Source: Luteimonas sp.
GTDB taxonomy: Bacteria > Pseudomonadota > Gammaproteobacteria > Xanthomonadales > Xanthomonadaceae
Direction: 5' to 3'
DNA length: 64,000 bases
Assembly (NCBI GenBank): GCA_024707405.1
Contig: JANPZU010000001.1
Location: 248,001-312,000 of the forward strand
In this document: in pieces, positions 1 through 9,189 of the stretch
Numbering within the stretch: position 1 is the stretch's first letter
Layout: every line of letters begins with the position of its first letter
Program-made: the position numbers and the translations under genes
Notes under the pieces: generated by a model
What the model was told of the DNA's origin: nothing
Seen by the model: only the letters and a program-made list of their open reading frames with translations
Database searches by the model: none

Positions 1-477
1 GGCCTGTGGGCATTCGCGCTCGCCTTCGACCGCAATCCGTTGCCATTCCCGGATCGGCATTACCAGGTCTTCAGTGCCAGCTCCGCCGAAGCCCTGGTCG
101 TGATGGAGGACGTGATGCAATCGCTCGGCCTCCGTCCACGCTTCCGCGTCGACTCGCCCAACGTCCAGCGCACCATCTTCGCCAACGGCACCATCATCAA
201 CCAGCCTGACCCAGGCATGTCGGCGCGGCTCGGATCGCACGGTGCCGCACTCGGATTCGTGGTCGACGATCCGGATGCCACCGCGCGCAGCATCGCGGCC
301 AACCTGCGCGAGCGCGGCTTCGAGGCCGAATCCATCCACGATGCCGAACCCGGCCTGCCCATCGCGTTCGTGCGCACCGATGCCCTCGCCGGCAGCGTGC
401 TCGTATTCCGCAAGCACGTCCTGCGCATGGGAGCCCGACCCGATCCATGGACGCCGCGCACCACAAAACAGGATTGA
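1..477 (+). CDS. Partial hypothetical protein (5' end outside window)
   Basis: The frame is open from base 1, so the start lies upstream of the window; the in-frame TTG at 40 is probably internal. 158 residues are visible and the stop is TGA at 475-477. The fragment begins with a short hydrophobic stretch (WAFALAF), followed by a soluble alpha/beta-looking region with no cysteine pair or catalytic motif I recognise. I do not recognise the family. The next gene is convergent, 19 bp away. Confidence 0.55.
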   Translation, partial: GLWAFALAFDRNPLPFPDRHYQVFSASSAEALVVMEDVMQSLGLRPRFRVDSPNVQRTIFANGTIINQPDPGMSARLGSHGAALGFVVDDPDATARSIAANLRERGFEAESIHDAEPGLPIAFVRTDALAGSVLVFRKHVLRMGARPDPWTPRTTKQD

Positions 478-496
478 CCGAACCCCACGGCCTTGT

Positions 497-1624
497 TCAG
501 GGCATGGCCGTCGACGTCGCCTGCTCGGGCCAGGGCGAGTCCGCCATGCCATCGAGGTGCCGGATCAAGCGTTCGGCAATCAAGCTGTCATCGGCGGCAG
601 AGGGATGCCAGTGGCAGGCATCCATCACCAATCCATCCACCGGTACGAAGTCCACCTGCATTCCGCCTGCTTCGCGCAGGCGCTCCACCACGCGCGACAC
701 CTGAGCGCGGATCTCGCCCTCCGCACCATCGGTCGCCCACAGCACGAAACGCGCGTCCGGGTATCGCGCATGCAACGATCGAACGAAGGAAACGTACGTC
801 TGCACGTAATCGTCCTGCAGCGCAGCGCGGCCACCCCATCGTTCTCCTTCGCGCAGCGGCGTGGAGAAATCGTTCGTCCCCAGCGCCATCACCACCACTT
901 GCGGCTGCCATCCGGTGTCGTCCGTGGTGGCAGATCGACCGAGCAGCGCATGAGGATACGCCTCGGGCAAGGTATCGCCCGCACCACCGTCGTAATTGCG
1001 CACGACGCCCCGGCCGGAAATCGCGTGCACCCGGTAGTCGGCGCCGTAGTGCCGCGCGACCAACGCGCCGAACGCCCGGGTGTTGTCGGTCGTGCGCCAG
1101 ACCTCGGCGTCATCGCACTCGCGATGCGTCGACAGGTTGGCGTAGCCCACCGTGTGCGAGTCGCCGATGAATTCGATCCGTCGCGCACGCACCGGTATCG
1201 GCAATGCTTCCATCGCGGCCGGCAGTGAAAACCCATCGAAACGGTTGGCGCCCGCCTGGCTTTCCGTGGCCACTTCCACGCGCACGACGTGCCTGCCGGG
1301 CGACAAGCCGGCGATGCGATAGGCACCGAGAGGCCTGTGCAGCGTATCGATCCGTTGCCCGTCCACCAGCACGTGCAGGATGACATCGCCCTCACCGTGC
1401 GCGAAGACGATGCCATCGCCCTCGAAGGCCGCCTCGAAATAAGCGCCAGGCCACTGGTAGGCCATGCCGGCCTCCCCGGAGCGCACGACCCGTCCGCCTG
1501 CCACGGCCGCGACAGGCACATGACCTGTCGGCACGGCATCGAGCACCGATACCGTGGGCTGCGATGCGCCTGTCGCACCCGCCAGCCCGGACAACGCCAG
1601 CCACAACATCGATTTGCGCAACAT
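497..1624 (-). CDS. Secreted SGNH/GDSL esterase, carbohydrate esterase family 2-like
   Basis: A 375-residue secreted hydrolase, probably deacetylating polysaccharide. The N-terminus is a signal peptide (MLRKSMLWLALSG, Ala-rich cut region near 20). A beta-sandwich-like N-terminal half precedes an SGNH domain with block I GDSHT (about residue 153), LGTND (about 245) and the C-terminal catalytic region HWHP (about 335). This two-part layout matches CE2 acetyl esterases such as the axe2 group. The frame is open to 1765, but the ATG at 1624 is preferred because it has a purine-rich RBS (GAGGGGA) and starts the signal peptide. The substrate is not visible from sequence. Confidence 0.8.
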   Translation of the reverse strand: MLRKSMLWLALSGLAGATGASQPTVSVLDAVPTGHVPVAAVAGGRVVRSGEAGMAYQWPGAYFEAAFEGDGIVFAHGEGDVILHVLVDGQRIDTLHRPLGAYRIAGLSPGRHVVRVEVATESQAGANRFDGFSLPAAMEALPIPVRARRIEFIGDSHTVGYANLSTHRECDDAEVWRTTDNTRAFGALVARHYGADYRVHAISGRGVVRNYDGGAGDTLPEAYPHALLGRSATTDDTGWQPQVVVMALGTNDFSTPLREGERWGGRAALQDDYVQTYVSFVRSLHARYPDARFVLWATDGAEGEIRAQVSRVVERLREAGGMQVDFVPVDGLVMDACHWHPSAADDSLIAERLIRHLDGMADSPWPEQATSTAMP

Positions 1625-1745
1625 CGGGGATCCCCTCGGAGTCGGCGACATGATAGTTGCAGCCGCAATGCCACCGGCTGTCCTCCCCTCGCCCGGCCTT
1701 TCGTGACTGGATCTGTGCCCCCGCACCCATCGACAGGAACGCGCC

Positions 1746-2255
1746 ATGCCCGAATTCAACGTCAACGTCCAACGCTTCGACCCCTACAAGACGCACAAAT
1801 TCCGCCTCAAGTGGGATGGCCGCTACGTCGCCGGCATCTCGCGCATCAGCGCACTGCGACGCACGTCGGAAGTCGTCGTCCACCGCAACGGCGGCGACCC
1901 GTCCAACAGCCGCAAGTCACCCGGCTTCACCACCTTCGATCCGATCACCATCGAACGCGGCGTGACCCATGACCTCGAATTCGAACGTTGGGCCAACCAG
2001 GTCTGGAACCTCAACGCAGGCCTGGGCAACGAAGTCGCGCTCAAGGGGTTCCGCAAGGACATGATCCTCGAGCTGTACAACGAGGCCGGACAACTGGCGC
2101 TGGCGTACAAGATCTACCGCTGCTGGCCGTCCGAAGTCGAGATGCTTCCCGACCTGGACGCCAACGGCAACGGCGTTGCGATCCAGAAGCTGGTGCTGCA
2201 GAACGAAGGCTGGGAACGCGACTACGACGTGGCCGAGCCGGCGGAAACAGGCTGA
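1746..2255 (+). CDS. Orphan phage tail-tube-like protein (T4 gp19 family)
   Basis: A 169-residue protein of the T4 gp19 / phage tail region family (Pfam Phage_T4_gp19). It has the family's typical features: FDPYKTHKFRLKWDG near the start, a basic central loop, GVTHDLEFERW and a C-terminal region ending in LQNEGWERD. The start is supported by AGGAA six bases upstream of the ATG. No sheath, baseplate, spike or other tail gene is adjacent, so it is an orphan rather than part of a visible pyocin, T6SS or contractile injection locus. It is unrelated to the prophage at 33 kb, which has its own tail-tube gene. Its function in the cell is unknown. Confidence 0.75.
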   Translation: MPEFNVNVQRFDPYKTHKFRLKWDGRYVAGISRISALRRTSEVVVHRNGGDPSNSRKSPGFTTFDPITIERGVTHDLEFERWANQVWNLNAGLGNEVALKGFRKDMILELYNEAGQLALAYKIYRCWPSEVEMLPDLDANGNGVAIQKLVLQNEGWERDYDVAEPAETG

Positions 2256-2362
2256 GCCGGTGCGAAGCGCGCCCTTGCAGCCACCTCCCGGCGACGAGCC
2301 GGGCAGCGCGTTCACGCCCCTGCCGCGTACACTTATCGTTCCATCGACGACACGATTCCACC

Positions 2363-2494
2363 ATGGCCAAGCCCAACTATTCGTTCGAGAAGCGCCAACG
2401 CGAACTCGCCAAGAAGAAGAAACAGGACGAGAAAGAAGCGAAGAAGCGCGCCGAGCGTGAAGCCGCGAAATCGGACGCTCCCCCGCAGGAATGA
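2363..2494 (+). CDS. Small highly charged hypothetical protein
   Basis: A 43-residue protein that is almost entirely Lys/Glu/Arg/Ala (FEKRQRELAKKKKQDEKEAK), probably a single helix. Small proteins of this type recur in proteobacterial genomes, but their function is unknown to me. It ends with an ATGA overlap with the next gene (2491), which suggests translational coupling and supports the call. Confidence 0.7.
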   Translation: MAKPNYSFEKRQRELAKKKKQDEKEAKKRAEREAAKSDAPPQE

Positions 2495-2964
2495 CCACGG
2501 CACCGACACGGGTGCCACAGGTCTGGGTGGATGCCGATGCCTGCCCCGGCCCGGTCAAGGAGATCCTGTTCCGCGCCGCCGACCGCGCCCATGTCCCGAT
2601 CGTGCTGGTCGCCAACCAGTGGCTGCGCACGCCCGGTTCGCGCTTCGTGCGGGCCATGCAGGTTCAGGTAGGCTTCGATGCCGCGGACGACGCCATCGCC
2701 GAGCGCGCCGGCCCCGGCGACCTCGTCGTGACCCAGGACATCCCGCTCGCCTCCCGGGTGCTGGCCAACGGGGCCGAAGCCATCAATCCGCGTGGCGAAC
2801 GCTTCACCGCCGACAACATCGCCGAACGCCTGTCGGTGCGCAACTTCATGGAAGAACTGCGCGGCGCCGGCGTGCAGACCGGCGGCCCGGCTGCCTTCAA
2901 TGCACGCGACCGCCAGGCCTTCGCCAACCAGCTTGATGGCTGGATCGCCAAGCGTCGCAGCTGA
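2491..2964 (+). CDS. YaiI/YqxD family protein (UPF0178, DUF188)
   Basis: A 157-residue protein of the UPF0178 family. The diagnostic N-terminal VWVDADACPGPVKEIL is present, followed by the conserved region GDLVVTQDIPLASRVL and the C-terminal FANQLDGWI. Members have a PIN-like nuclease fold with clustered acidic residues, but the biological role is not established. The start codon overlaps the stop of the upstream small gene (ATGA). The neighbouring pseudouridine synthase is convergent. Confidence 0.92.
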   Translation: MTTAPTRVPQVWVDADACPGPVKEILFRAADRAHVPIVLVANQWLRTPGSRFVRAMQVQVGFDAADDAIAERAGPGDLVVTQDIPLASRVLANGAEAINPRGERFTADNIAERLSVRNFMEELRGAGVQTGGPAAFNARDRQAFANQLDGWIAKRRS

Positions 2965-2997
2965 ACACGACGGCGCAAGCCTGCCTCGCGCAATGAC

Positions 2998-3894
2998 TCA
3001 CCGCGAGTCTGCGTCCGGACGCACGAAACGCCGCGGCTCACCGGTCAACGGATCGTCGAAGGCCAGCGCATGCGCAAACAACTGCAGCGGCCACAGCGGA
3101 TCGTCAGGCTGCCGTTCCTGCAAACGTGGATAGCATCGGTCGTGCAGGATCGGCGCGCCCAGCGCCGCCATGTGCACGCGTAACTGGTGCTTGCGCCCGG
3201 TCACCGGCTCCAGCCGGTAGCGCCACGCATCCACGCCGCGCGTGTCCACGTCGATGACGGTCTCGCTGTTGGGTTCGCCCGGCACTTCGCGCATGCGGAA
3301 GAACGGCTCGCCGCGTTCCAGCCGGCTGCGATGCACATGCGGGAACGCGAGATCCGGCAGCGGCGGTGCGAACGCGAGGTAATGCTTGCGGATGCGTCGC
3401 TCACGGAACAAGGACTGGTAACGCGCACGGGTTTCGGGATGGGCCGAGAACAACACCAGACCCGCTGTGTCGCGGTCGATGCGGTGCAGCGGCACCAGTG
3501 ACGGATTGTCGAAGCGGCGCACCAGTCGCGCCAGCAACGTTTCGCGCACATAGGCGCCGGTCGGCGCCACCGGCAGGAAGTGAGGCTTGCAGGCCACCAC
3601 GAGGTGCGCATCGGCATGCACCACGGTTTCGGCGAACGGGATGACCGCTTCGTCCGTCACTTCGCGGAAATACTGGATCTCGTCGCCCAACCGGTATGCG
3701 GCCGCAGCATCGAGCGCGTGGCCCTGCGCATCCAACACGAGGCCGCGCTCGAAACGCGCACGCCATGTGTCCGCACCGATGCCGGGGAAATGCGCGCAAA
3801 GCGCCTCATGCACCGTCGACCACGGGCCGGCAGGCAACTGTAGGCGACTGGCCGTGACGCCGTCGCGGATGGGACGAGATGCCGCCACGATCAC
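2998..3894 (-). CDS. RluA-family pseudouridine synthase
   Basis: About 298 residues. The catalytic segment is PLHRIDRDTAGLVLF, with the catalytic Asp in RIDRDTAG, preceded by CKPHFLPVAPTG and followed by the RKHQLRVHMA substrate-binding motif of RluA enzymes. It isomerises uridine in rRNA or tRNA; the target base cannot be assigned. There is no clear S4 domain at the N-terminus. The frame is open to 4080, but that would overlap the hexosaminidase gene. A GTG at 3894 (or 3888) gives a typical N-terminus and is the chosen start, with modest certainty. Confidence 0.85.
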   Translation of the reverse strand: MIVAASRPIRDGVTASRLQLPAGPWSTVHEALCAHFPGIGADTWRARFERGLVLDAQGHALDAAAAYRLGDEIQYFREVTDEAVIPFAETVVHADAHLVVACKPHFLPVAPTGAYVRETLLARLVRRFDNPSLVPLHRIDRDTAGLVLFSAHPETRARYQSLFRERRIRKHYLAFAPPLPDLAFPHVHRSRLERGEPFFRMREVPGEPNSETVIDVDTRGVDAWRYRLEPVTGRKHQLRVHMAALGAPILHDRCYPRLQERQPDDPLWPLQLFAHALAFDDPLTGEPRRFVRPDADSR

Positions 3895-3941
3895 GACGAT
3901 TCGGCAACCTCCCGTGCACGCCTCATGTCTGGCCGGCGCCG

Positions 3942-5462
3942 TCAGTCCTCGCGCCCGGCTTCGTCCCACCCCAGGTCGGGTTCGGGATGGTATTGGACGC
4001 CCATCGCATCCAGGTGCGGGCGCAACGCACCCATGCGCTGCACGAAACCTTCGTAGCTGCGCTTTCCGCCCGGGCTCCACGCCACTTCCGCAGCTGCGGC
4101 CAGTCGCGGCCAGAGGCGGTTATCGGCGGCGGCATCGGTGTGCACCAGTTCCGTCCACAGCGCCGCTTCGATGCCCACCGCGGTCTTGAACGGACTGGGA
4201 TCGAAACTGTACAGCCGCGCCAGCGGCACGCCTTCCTTGCGGCACCAGTCATAGGTCTGCGGCTGGCCGGCGTAATTGCCGTGGTCAATGTAGAAGTACG
4301 AGCACGGCGACAGCACCAGCGGATGGCCTTCCTCGACCGCCGCGGCAATGTCATAGCCGTCGTTCCAGAACTGGAAGAGCACGTTCGGCTTGGTATCGCC
4401 GACCGAGGCTTCCTCCCAGAAGATCGCGGTACGCCCCATCTCGTCCACCATCGCCGCCGCGCGCGATACGAAGTCCGCATACAGCGGGTGCTTGATCTCG
4501 TCGCCGCCGACATGGATTTCCTGCGACGGGAAGATCGCCAGCACTTCCTCCAGCACGGTACGCACGAACGGATACACCACATCCGGCTTTTCCAGGCACA
4601 GCACGCTGAAGCCCACTTCCAGCCCGGAATACGGCGCCAGGTTGGTCACGTCGTCGCAAGCCAGCTCGTTGTACGACGCCAGCGCCGCCTGCGTATGCCC
4701 GGGCAAGTCGACCTCCGGCACGATGGTGATACCGCGCGCTTGCGCGTAGGCCACCAGGTGCTTCAGTTCATCCTGCGTGTAGAAACCGCTGCGCCCGCCC
4801 TCGACCGCGCTGGCACCACCGATTTCGGTCAGCTTCGGATACGCCTTGATCTCGATGCGCCAGCCCTGGTCGTCGGTCAAGTGCAGGTGCAACCGGTTCA
4901 ACTTGAAGAACGCCATCCGGTCGATGGTCTTCTCCAGGTAGTCGACCGACAGGAAACTCCGCGCCACGTCCAGCGACAGACCGCGCCAACCATACGCCGG
5001 AACGTCGTTGATCTCGACGCGCGGCAAGCGGTACTCCGGCTGCAATTGCGCCGGCAACAACTGCCGCAGGCTCTGAACCGCATACAGCAACCCGACATCG
5101 GACGATGCACTCAGTCGGATGTCGTCGCCCACCACAAGTCGATAACCCTCCTCGCCCAGCGATGCGTCATCGACCAGTTGCAGGCTGATCTGCGTCTTCG
5201 CCGAATCGTCGGTCGCGACGCCCAGCCCCGACAACGCTTCCTCCAGCGCACGACGCGCGTTGGGTGCAGCCGCATCCACGTCCAGTTTCACCGCGCCCGA
5301 CAAATGCAATTCGCCCTGTTGCGGCTGCATCGATTGCGGCAGTGGCACCAGGTGCGCCACGGTCGCAGGCGTGTCGGCAGCGAAGGCCGTCGGCGACTGG
5401 CTGCAGCCTACGCACGCGATCGTCAGGAGGCCAAGCAACAAAACGTTGTGATGGATGGACAT
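3942..5462 (-). CDS. Beta-N-acetylhexosaminidase lipoprotein (GH20)
   Basis: A 506-residue enzyme that removes terminal beta-linked GlcNAc/GalNAc from chitooligosaccharides, glycans or peptidoglycan fragments. The N-terminus is a lipoprotein signal (LLTIACVGC, Cys about 20), so it is probably anchored in the outer membrane or periplasm. A GH20b-like N-terminal domain leads into the TIM barrel, with YGWRGLSLDVAR, LHLTDDQGWR and the catalytic pair in HVGGDE. The C-terminus has WTELVHTDAA and the family's WSP segment. The ATG at 5462 starts the signal peptide; the frame is open to 5600 but those residues look non-coding. Confidence 0.92.
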   Translation of the reverse strand: MSIHHNVLLLGLLTIACVGCSQSPTAFAADTPATVAHLVPLPQSMQPQQGELHLSGAVKLDVDAAAPNARRALEEALSGLGVATDDSAKTQISLQLVDDASLGEEGYRLVVGDDIRLSASSDVGLLYAVQSLRQLLPAQLQPEYRLPRVEINDVPAYGWRGLSLDVARSFLSVDYLEKTIDRMAFFKLNRLHLHLTDDQGWRIEIKAYPKLTEIGGASAVEGGRSGFYTQDELKHLVAYAQARGITIVPEVDLPGHTQAALASYNELACDDVTNLAPYSGLEVGFSVLCLEKPDVVYPFVRTVLEEVLAIFPSQEIHVGGDEIKHPLYADFVSRAAAMVDEMGRTAIFWEEASVGDTKPNVLFQFWNDGYDIAAAVEEGHPLVLSPCSYFYIDHGNYAGQPQTYDWCRKEGVPLARLYSFDPSPFKTAVGIEAALWTELVHTDAAADNRLWPRLAAAAEVAWSPGGKRSYEGFVQRMGALRPHLDAMGVQYHPEPDLGWDEAGRED

Positions 5463-5832
5463 CGTGGCAAGCACCGGAAGCGAAAGTCGATGCACTTTCC
5501 CTGCAGCCAGCGCAAAAGTCCACCCTGATGCCTGCCCGCAAACACCGCGCGCAATGCAGACACGAGGGACATGGCGTGTCCGTGCAATGTCCACCTCCAT
5601 CTGCCTCGAACGCAGGATATTCCTTCGGCAAGGATTGTCTGGCAGCCCCTAACCATGAAAGGCATACAGCGAAGCATCCGGATACGAGGCCCACGGCCTG
5701 CCTGCCGAGTGCGGGGAACGATCCTCCAATCGAAGATCACCCCGGGCGTTGGCTGCACCGTGGCGTGTCCCGGCACACGCCGCCCGACGGTCGAAGCTAT
5801 CCTGTCCGCCCCGTCCATCGCACGCCGCCCAC
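5463..5832. other. Divergent intergenic region, no gene seen
   Basis: This 370-base spacer lies between the divergent hexosaminidase and FKBP genes and should contain both promoters. Short frames cross it, but none has a convincing start, RBS or codon pattern. I see no strong palindrome or terminator. Confidence 0.5.
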
Positions 5833-6273
5833 ATGACCCATCGTCTGCTCCGTCACGCCACCTTGCTGTCCGTCCTGCTGCTCGCCGCTTGTGGCGGCCC
5901 TCCGCCCTACACCGGCGGCGACGTGGCCGAACTGCAGCGCATCGACGTGACGATGGGCGAAGGTGAGCCAGCCGTCGCAGGCGACGAGGTCAGCGTGCAC
6001 TACACCGGCTGGCTGCATGACGAAAACGCACCGGACAAGCGCGGCAAAAAATTCGACAGCTCACGCGATCGTGGCCAGCCCTTCGTGTTCCCGCTTGGCG
6101 CGGGACGCGTCATCCGCGGCTGGGACGAAGGCGTCGCGGGCATGCAGGTGGGCGGCAAGCGTGAACTGCACATCCCCGCGTGGCTCGGCTATGGCGATGC
6201 GGGCGCCGGCCGGACGATCCCGCCGGGCGCATCGCTGGTCTTCGAGGTGGAATTACTGGATATCCGCAAGTAG
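5833..6273 (+). CDS. FKBP-type peptidyl-prolyl cis-trans isomerase lipoprotein
   Basis: A 146-residue folding catalyst for proline bonds, acting in the cell envelope. The signal ends in a lipobox (LLLAAC, Cys about 19). A single FKBP domain follows, with [50 protein letters not shown] and the C-terminal VFEVELLDI. All of these are standard FKBP active-site blocks. The ATG at 5833 is chosen over upstream in-frame codons because it starts the signal sequence. It stands alone, with no operon partner. Confidence 0.92.
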   Translation: MTHRLLRHATLLSVLLLAACGGPPPYTGGDVAELQRIDVTMGEGEPAVAGDEVSVHYTGWLHDENAPDKRGKKFDSSRDRGQPFVFPLGAGRVIRGWDEGVAGMQVGGKRELHIPAWLGYGDAGAGRTIPPGASLVFEVELLDIRK

Positions 6274-6476
6274 ATCCACAGCACCTGTCGAGACCTGGCA
6301 GCGTGAAGCAACCCGACGCCGACTGGTTCGTCCGCGCATTCAGCAGCGGCAACACGTGCATGCACCACGCGTCGGCCCGTCGATGACACGGCCTGAACGG
6401 GCCAGCCGCCAGCATTGCCGCGCCCTCGCAACACGGCTCTACCCATTTCGCATCCGCCCACCCCGGAAGACACAGG

Positions 6477-6956
6477 ATGACCAGCAAGAACACCATCTGC
6501 CTCTGGTACGACGGCACCGCGCTGGACGCGGCGACGTTCTACGCCGAAACATTCCCCGACAGTGCGGTCACCGCCGTCCACCACGCACCGGGCGACTACC
6601 CCTCCGGCAAACAGGGCGACGTGCTGACGGTCGAATTCACCGTGATGGGCATTGCCTGCCTTGGCCTGAACGGCGGCGACACGTTCAGGCACAGCGAAGC
6701 GTTCTCGTTCCAGGTCGCCACCGAAGACCAGGCCGAAACCGATCGCCTGTGGAACGCCATCGTCGACAACGGCGGCGAGGAAAGCGCCTGTGGCTGGTGC
6801 AGGGACAAGTGGGGCCTGTCGTGGCAGATCACGCCACGCGCCTTGACCGAAGCCGCCAACGATCCCGACCGCGCCGCGGCCAAACGCGCCTTCGAAGCGA
6901 TGATGACGATGCGCAAGATCGACATCGCCGCCATCGAAGCCGCACGACGGGGTTGA
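6477..6956 (+). CDS. VOC family protein (PhnB-like)
   Basis: A 159-residue glyoxalase/bleomycin-resistance fold protein of the PhnB / 3-demethylubiquinone-9 3-methyltransferase-like group. It begins CLWYDGTALDAATFYAETFP and contains FTVMGIACLGLNGG, FSFQVATEDQAETDRLW and a C-terminal WGLSWQITP block. These small proteins are often annotated as methyltransferases, but their activity is generally unknown. The gene has its own upstream spacer and no obvious partner. Confidence 0.88.
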   Translation: MTSKNTICLWYDGTALDAATFYAETFPDSAVTAVHHAPGDYPSGKQGDVLTVEFTVMGIACLGLNGGDTFRHSEAFSFQVATEDQAETDRLWNAIVDNGGEESACGWCRDKWGLSWQITPRALTEAANDPDRAAAKRAFEAMMTMRKIDIAAIEAARRG

Positions 6957-7019
6957 TGCCACGGCAACACCCCGCGCGCAAAGCGCATCAGCCAACGACG
7001 GTTATGCGCCGGATACCCT

Positions 7020-7044
7020 TGGTGGTGCAATGACATTGCACCCA
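7020..7044. repeat. Palindrome built on TGCAATG-N-CATTGCA
   Basis: A near-perfect inverted repeat, GGTGCAATGACATTGCACC, lies just beyond the 3' end of the amidohydrolase gene. A related element with core TGCAATGGCATTGC occurs near 8029-8044 on the other side of that gene. They may be a REP-type pair or act as terminators; no T-run follows. Confidence 0.5.
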
Positions 7045-7067
7045 ACGATGACGCAAGGCGGCCTCGC

Positions 7068-7907
7068 TCAGAGGCCGAACAGCTTGCGGGCGTTGCCCGA
7101 ACGGATCTTCGCCTTCTCTTCGTCGTTCAGGTCGAGTCGCTCCAGCGCATCCACGGTGACATCCAGTCCGATCTGCGGGTAATCCGAGCCGAGCAGGACG
7201 TGGTCGATGCCGACGTTGCGCAGCGTCCAGACGAATTCGGCTTCGACCGGCGAATCGGCCACTGCCAGCACCGTGGCGGAAATGTCGAAGTACAGGTTGT
7301 CCATGCCGAAACCGTCGGCGGTGCGCGCAAGGGTCAGCACGTTCCAGAAACGGAAATTCAGGCCACCGATGTGGGCGAGGATGAATCGTGTGCCCGGCAC
7401 GCGCACGACCAGGTTGAACAGTTTCTCGGTATCGCTGGGCAGGATGTTGGCGTTGTCCATCAGCACGATCACGCCGAGTTCGCCGGCACGTCGCACCAGC
7501 GTTTCCACGCGTGCGTCGGACACGTCGAAGCCTTGCGTGTGCGCATGGATCTTCAGCACCTTCACGCCGGCCGCGGCGACGCGGGCGAGTTCTTCCCGCG
7601 CAGCCTCGCCGTCGTAGGGATGCACCGTGGCGATGGCCACCACCCCGGGATGCGCGGCCGCCAGCGCGATCACCCGGTCGTTGCCGGCGCGGATCTTCGC
7701 CAGATCACCCTGCCGCGCCTGGTGCGGGCCGCCGAACCACATCACGCCTGCGCCGGACAGTTCAAGGCCGGCGGTGCGCACGCTCTCCTGGTACTCGCGC
7801 CACGACTTTTCACCATCGCGCAGGTGGACATGCACGTCGAAGACCGGATCGACCGCCGCCGCGGTGGCGGAACACAGGCAAAGCGACAGCAACAGCGTAC
7901 GCAACAT
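7068..7907 (-). CDS. Secreted amidohydrolase (TIM-barrel metal-dependent hydrolase)
   Basis: A protein of about 279 residues with a signal peptide (MLRTLLLSLCLCSATAAA) and an amidohydrolase_2-type barrel. The metal-binding HxH is in FDVHVHLRDG, KIHAHTQG follows mid-protein, and a late acidic segment, VLLGSDYPQ, carries the conserved Asp. The substrate is unknown. Three in-frame ATGs lie at 7925, 7913 and 7907; the last has a GGGA-like RBS at good spacing and starts the signal peptide cleanly. The gene is flanked by two related TGCAATG palindromes. Confidence 0.8.
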   Translation of the reverse strand: MLRTLLLSLCLCSATAAAVDPVFDVHVHLRDGEKSWREYQESVRTAGLELSGAGVMWFGGPHQARQGDLAKIRAGNDRVIALAAAHPGVVAIATVHPYDGEAAREELARVAAAGVKVLKIHAHTQGFDVSDARVETLVRRAGELGVIVLMDNANILPSDTEKLFNLVVRVPGTRFILAHIGGLNFRFWNVLTLARTADGFGMDNLYFDISATVLAVADSPVEAEFVWTLRNVGIDHVLLGSDYPQIGLDVTVDALERLDLNDEEKAKIRSGNARKLFGL

Positions 7908-8024
7908 CGTCATCCCGCATGGCAATCATTGGAATTGCATTGTGCCACTGTGTCGATAACGACACCGGACAGTGCGGTGCCACCGACAGCGCCATCCCGA
8001 ACCTGATGGCTGCAAATCATCCGT

Positions 8025-8050
8025 GGGATGCAATGGCATTGCGCCCATGA
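8025..8050. repeat. Second TGCAATG/CATTGC palindrome
   Basis: The core TGCAATGGCATTGC followed by GCCC resembles the element at 7020-7044. It lies between the amidohydrolase start and the end of the YcaQ-like gene. It is listed separately because the pair brackets one gene. Confidence 0.45.
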
Positions 8051-8097
8051 TTGCGACTGACACCCTTGTGCATGCGTGATGCCCCTGCCCCGCAACG

Positions 8098-9189
8098 TCA
8101 ACGCGCGGCAAGAAACTCCGTCATGCGCTGCATCTCATCGTCCAGCGCGGTTCGGAACATGAGGTCTTTCGGCTTGCCAACGATGTAACCGAACTCCGGC
8201 TGCATGCGGCCATCACGCACGGCGATATTGGCCCAGCCGATCACCTGCTCGCGCCACAGCATGGGCAAGGCGTAGTAGCCGAACCTGCGCTTGGGCGCGG
8301 GCATGTAGGCCTCGAACTTGTAGCTCCAGTCCCAGAACAATTCGAAGCGGCGCCGATCCCAGACCACGGGGTCGAACGGCGCGAGCAGTCGCAGCGACTC
8401 ATCGACGACATGGCGGCGCGAGCGCGGATTGTCGCCGTCCGGCCAGTACCAGGTGACGCCACCGATGCGGCAACTCGGCAACTGTTCTCGCGCACGTTTG
8501 AGCGCGACCTGCGTCTGCGCCGCCAGATGCGGCGCGCCATAGCCGAGCAGGCGCACAAGATAGGTCAGGCTGGGCGCCGGCAGCGGCGCGTACTTGCACA
8601 CGATCAGATCGACCAGCGCGGCCGCACGGCGCGCGCGTCCGTCGGCGCCGTCATCGGCCGCCGGATGCGCGACCGCTTCATAGACACGGATGCCGTTGTC
8701 GCGTCGCTGCACCCGCAGCAGGCCGCGATAGTGCATGCCTTCCAGCAAATGCGTGCTTGCGTTGCTGGAACCGCCCCAGTAATTGCGGACGCTGCCATGC
8801 GCAAAGTGCCGCTCGACCTCGCGCGGATGCACCGGCCCGCGTTCACGCACGAACGCAAGCACCTCCGCCGCCTGTCGTCGCGTCTTCGCATCCCAGGCGC
8901 GGCGCGGCTGGCGCGGATGCATCAGCGCGACATGCTCGCGCGGCAGGAAGCCGTAGTTGACCAAGCAGTCCTCTTCCAGCGCCAGCCGCGGATAGCGTCG
9001 CTCCAGGTCGCCAGCGCGATAACCGGTGACGCGATGGCGCAGCGTCAGATCCTGCGCACGGGCCGGCGCACGGATCGGATCGGCCTGCAGGAAACCCAAA
9101 CGCTGGATCGCGCGCGGCAGCGTGGTCGGTTTGAACAGCGTGCGCGCAATGGCATAGCGGCGCAGCACATCGAGGCTGGGATCGGGCAT
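8098..9189 (-). CDS. YcaQ/AlkX-like winged-helix DNA glycosylase
   Basis: A 363-residue protein of the HTH_42 / AZL family, whose E. coli member YcaQ (AlkX) unhooks interstrand DNA crosslinks and N7-alkyl lesions. The Q-x-D catalytic motif described for YcaQ-type enzymes is visible as FLQADPIRAPARA (Q35, D37). Conserved HRVTGYRAGDLERRYP and the C-terminal FDPVVWDRRRFELFWDW follow. The frame runs upstream to 9426, but the ATG at 9189 gives the family's usual N-terminus. A role in repairing alkylation damage is inferred from the family. Confidence 0.87.
   Translation of the reverse strand: MPDPSLDVLRRYAIARTLFKPTTLPRAIQRLGFLQADPIRAPARAQDLTLRHRVTGYRAGDLERRYPRLALEEDCLVNYGFLPREHVALMHPRQPRRAWDAKTRRQAAEVLAFVRERGPVHPREVERHFAHGSVRNYWGGSSNASTHLLEGMHYRGLLRVQRRDNGIRVYEAVAHPAADDGADGRARRAAALVDLIVCKYAPLPAPSLTYLVRLLGYGAPHLAAQTQVALKRAREQLPSCRIGGVTWYWPDGDNPRSRRHVVDESLRLLAPFDPVVWDRRRFELFWDWSYKFEAYMPAPKRRFGYYALPMLWREQVIGWANIAVRDGRMQPEFGYIVGKPKDLMFRTALDDEMQRMTEFLAAR

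Noticed and set aside
5463-5832. Extended N-termini of the hexosaminidase or a small gene in the spacer
   Set aside because: Signal peptides begin at internal ATGs and the extra residues lack coding sense.
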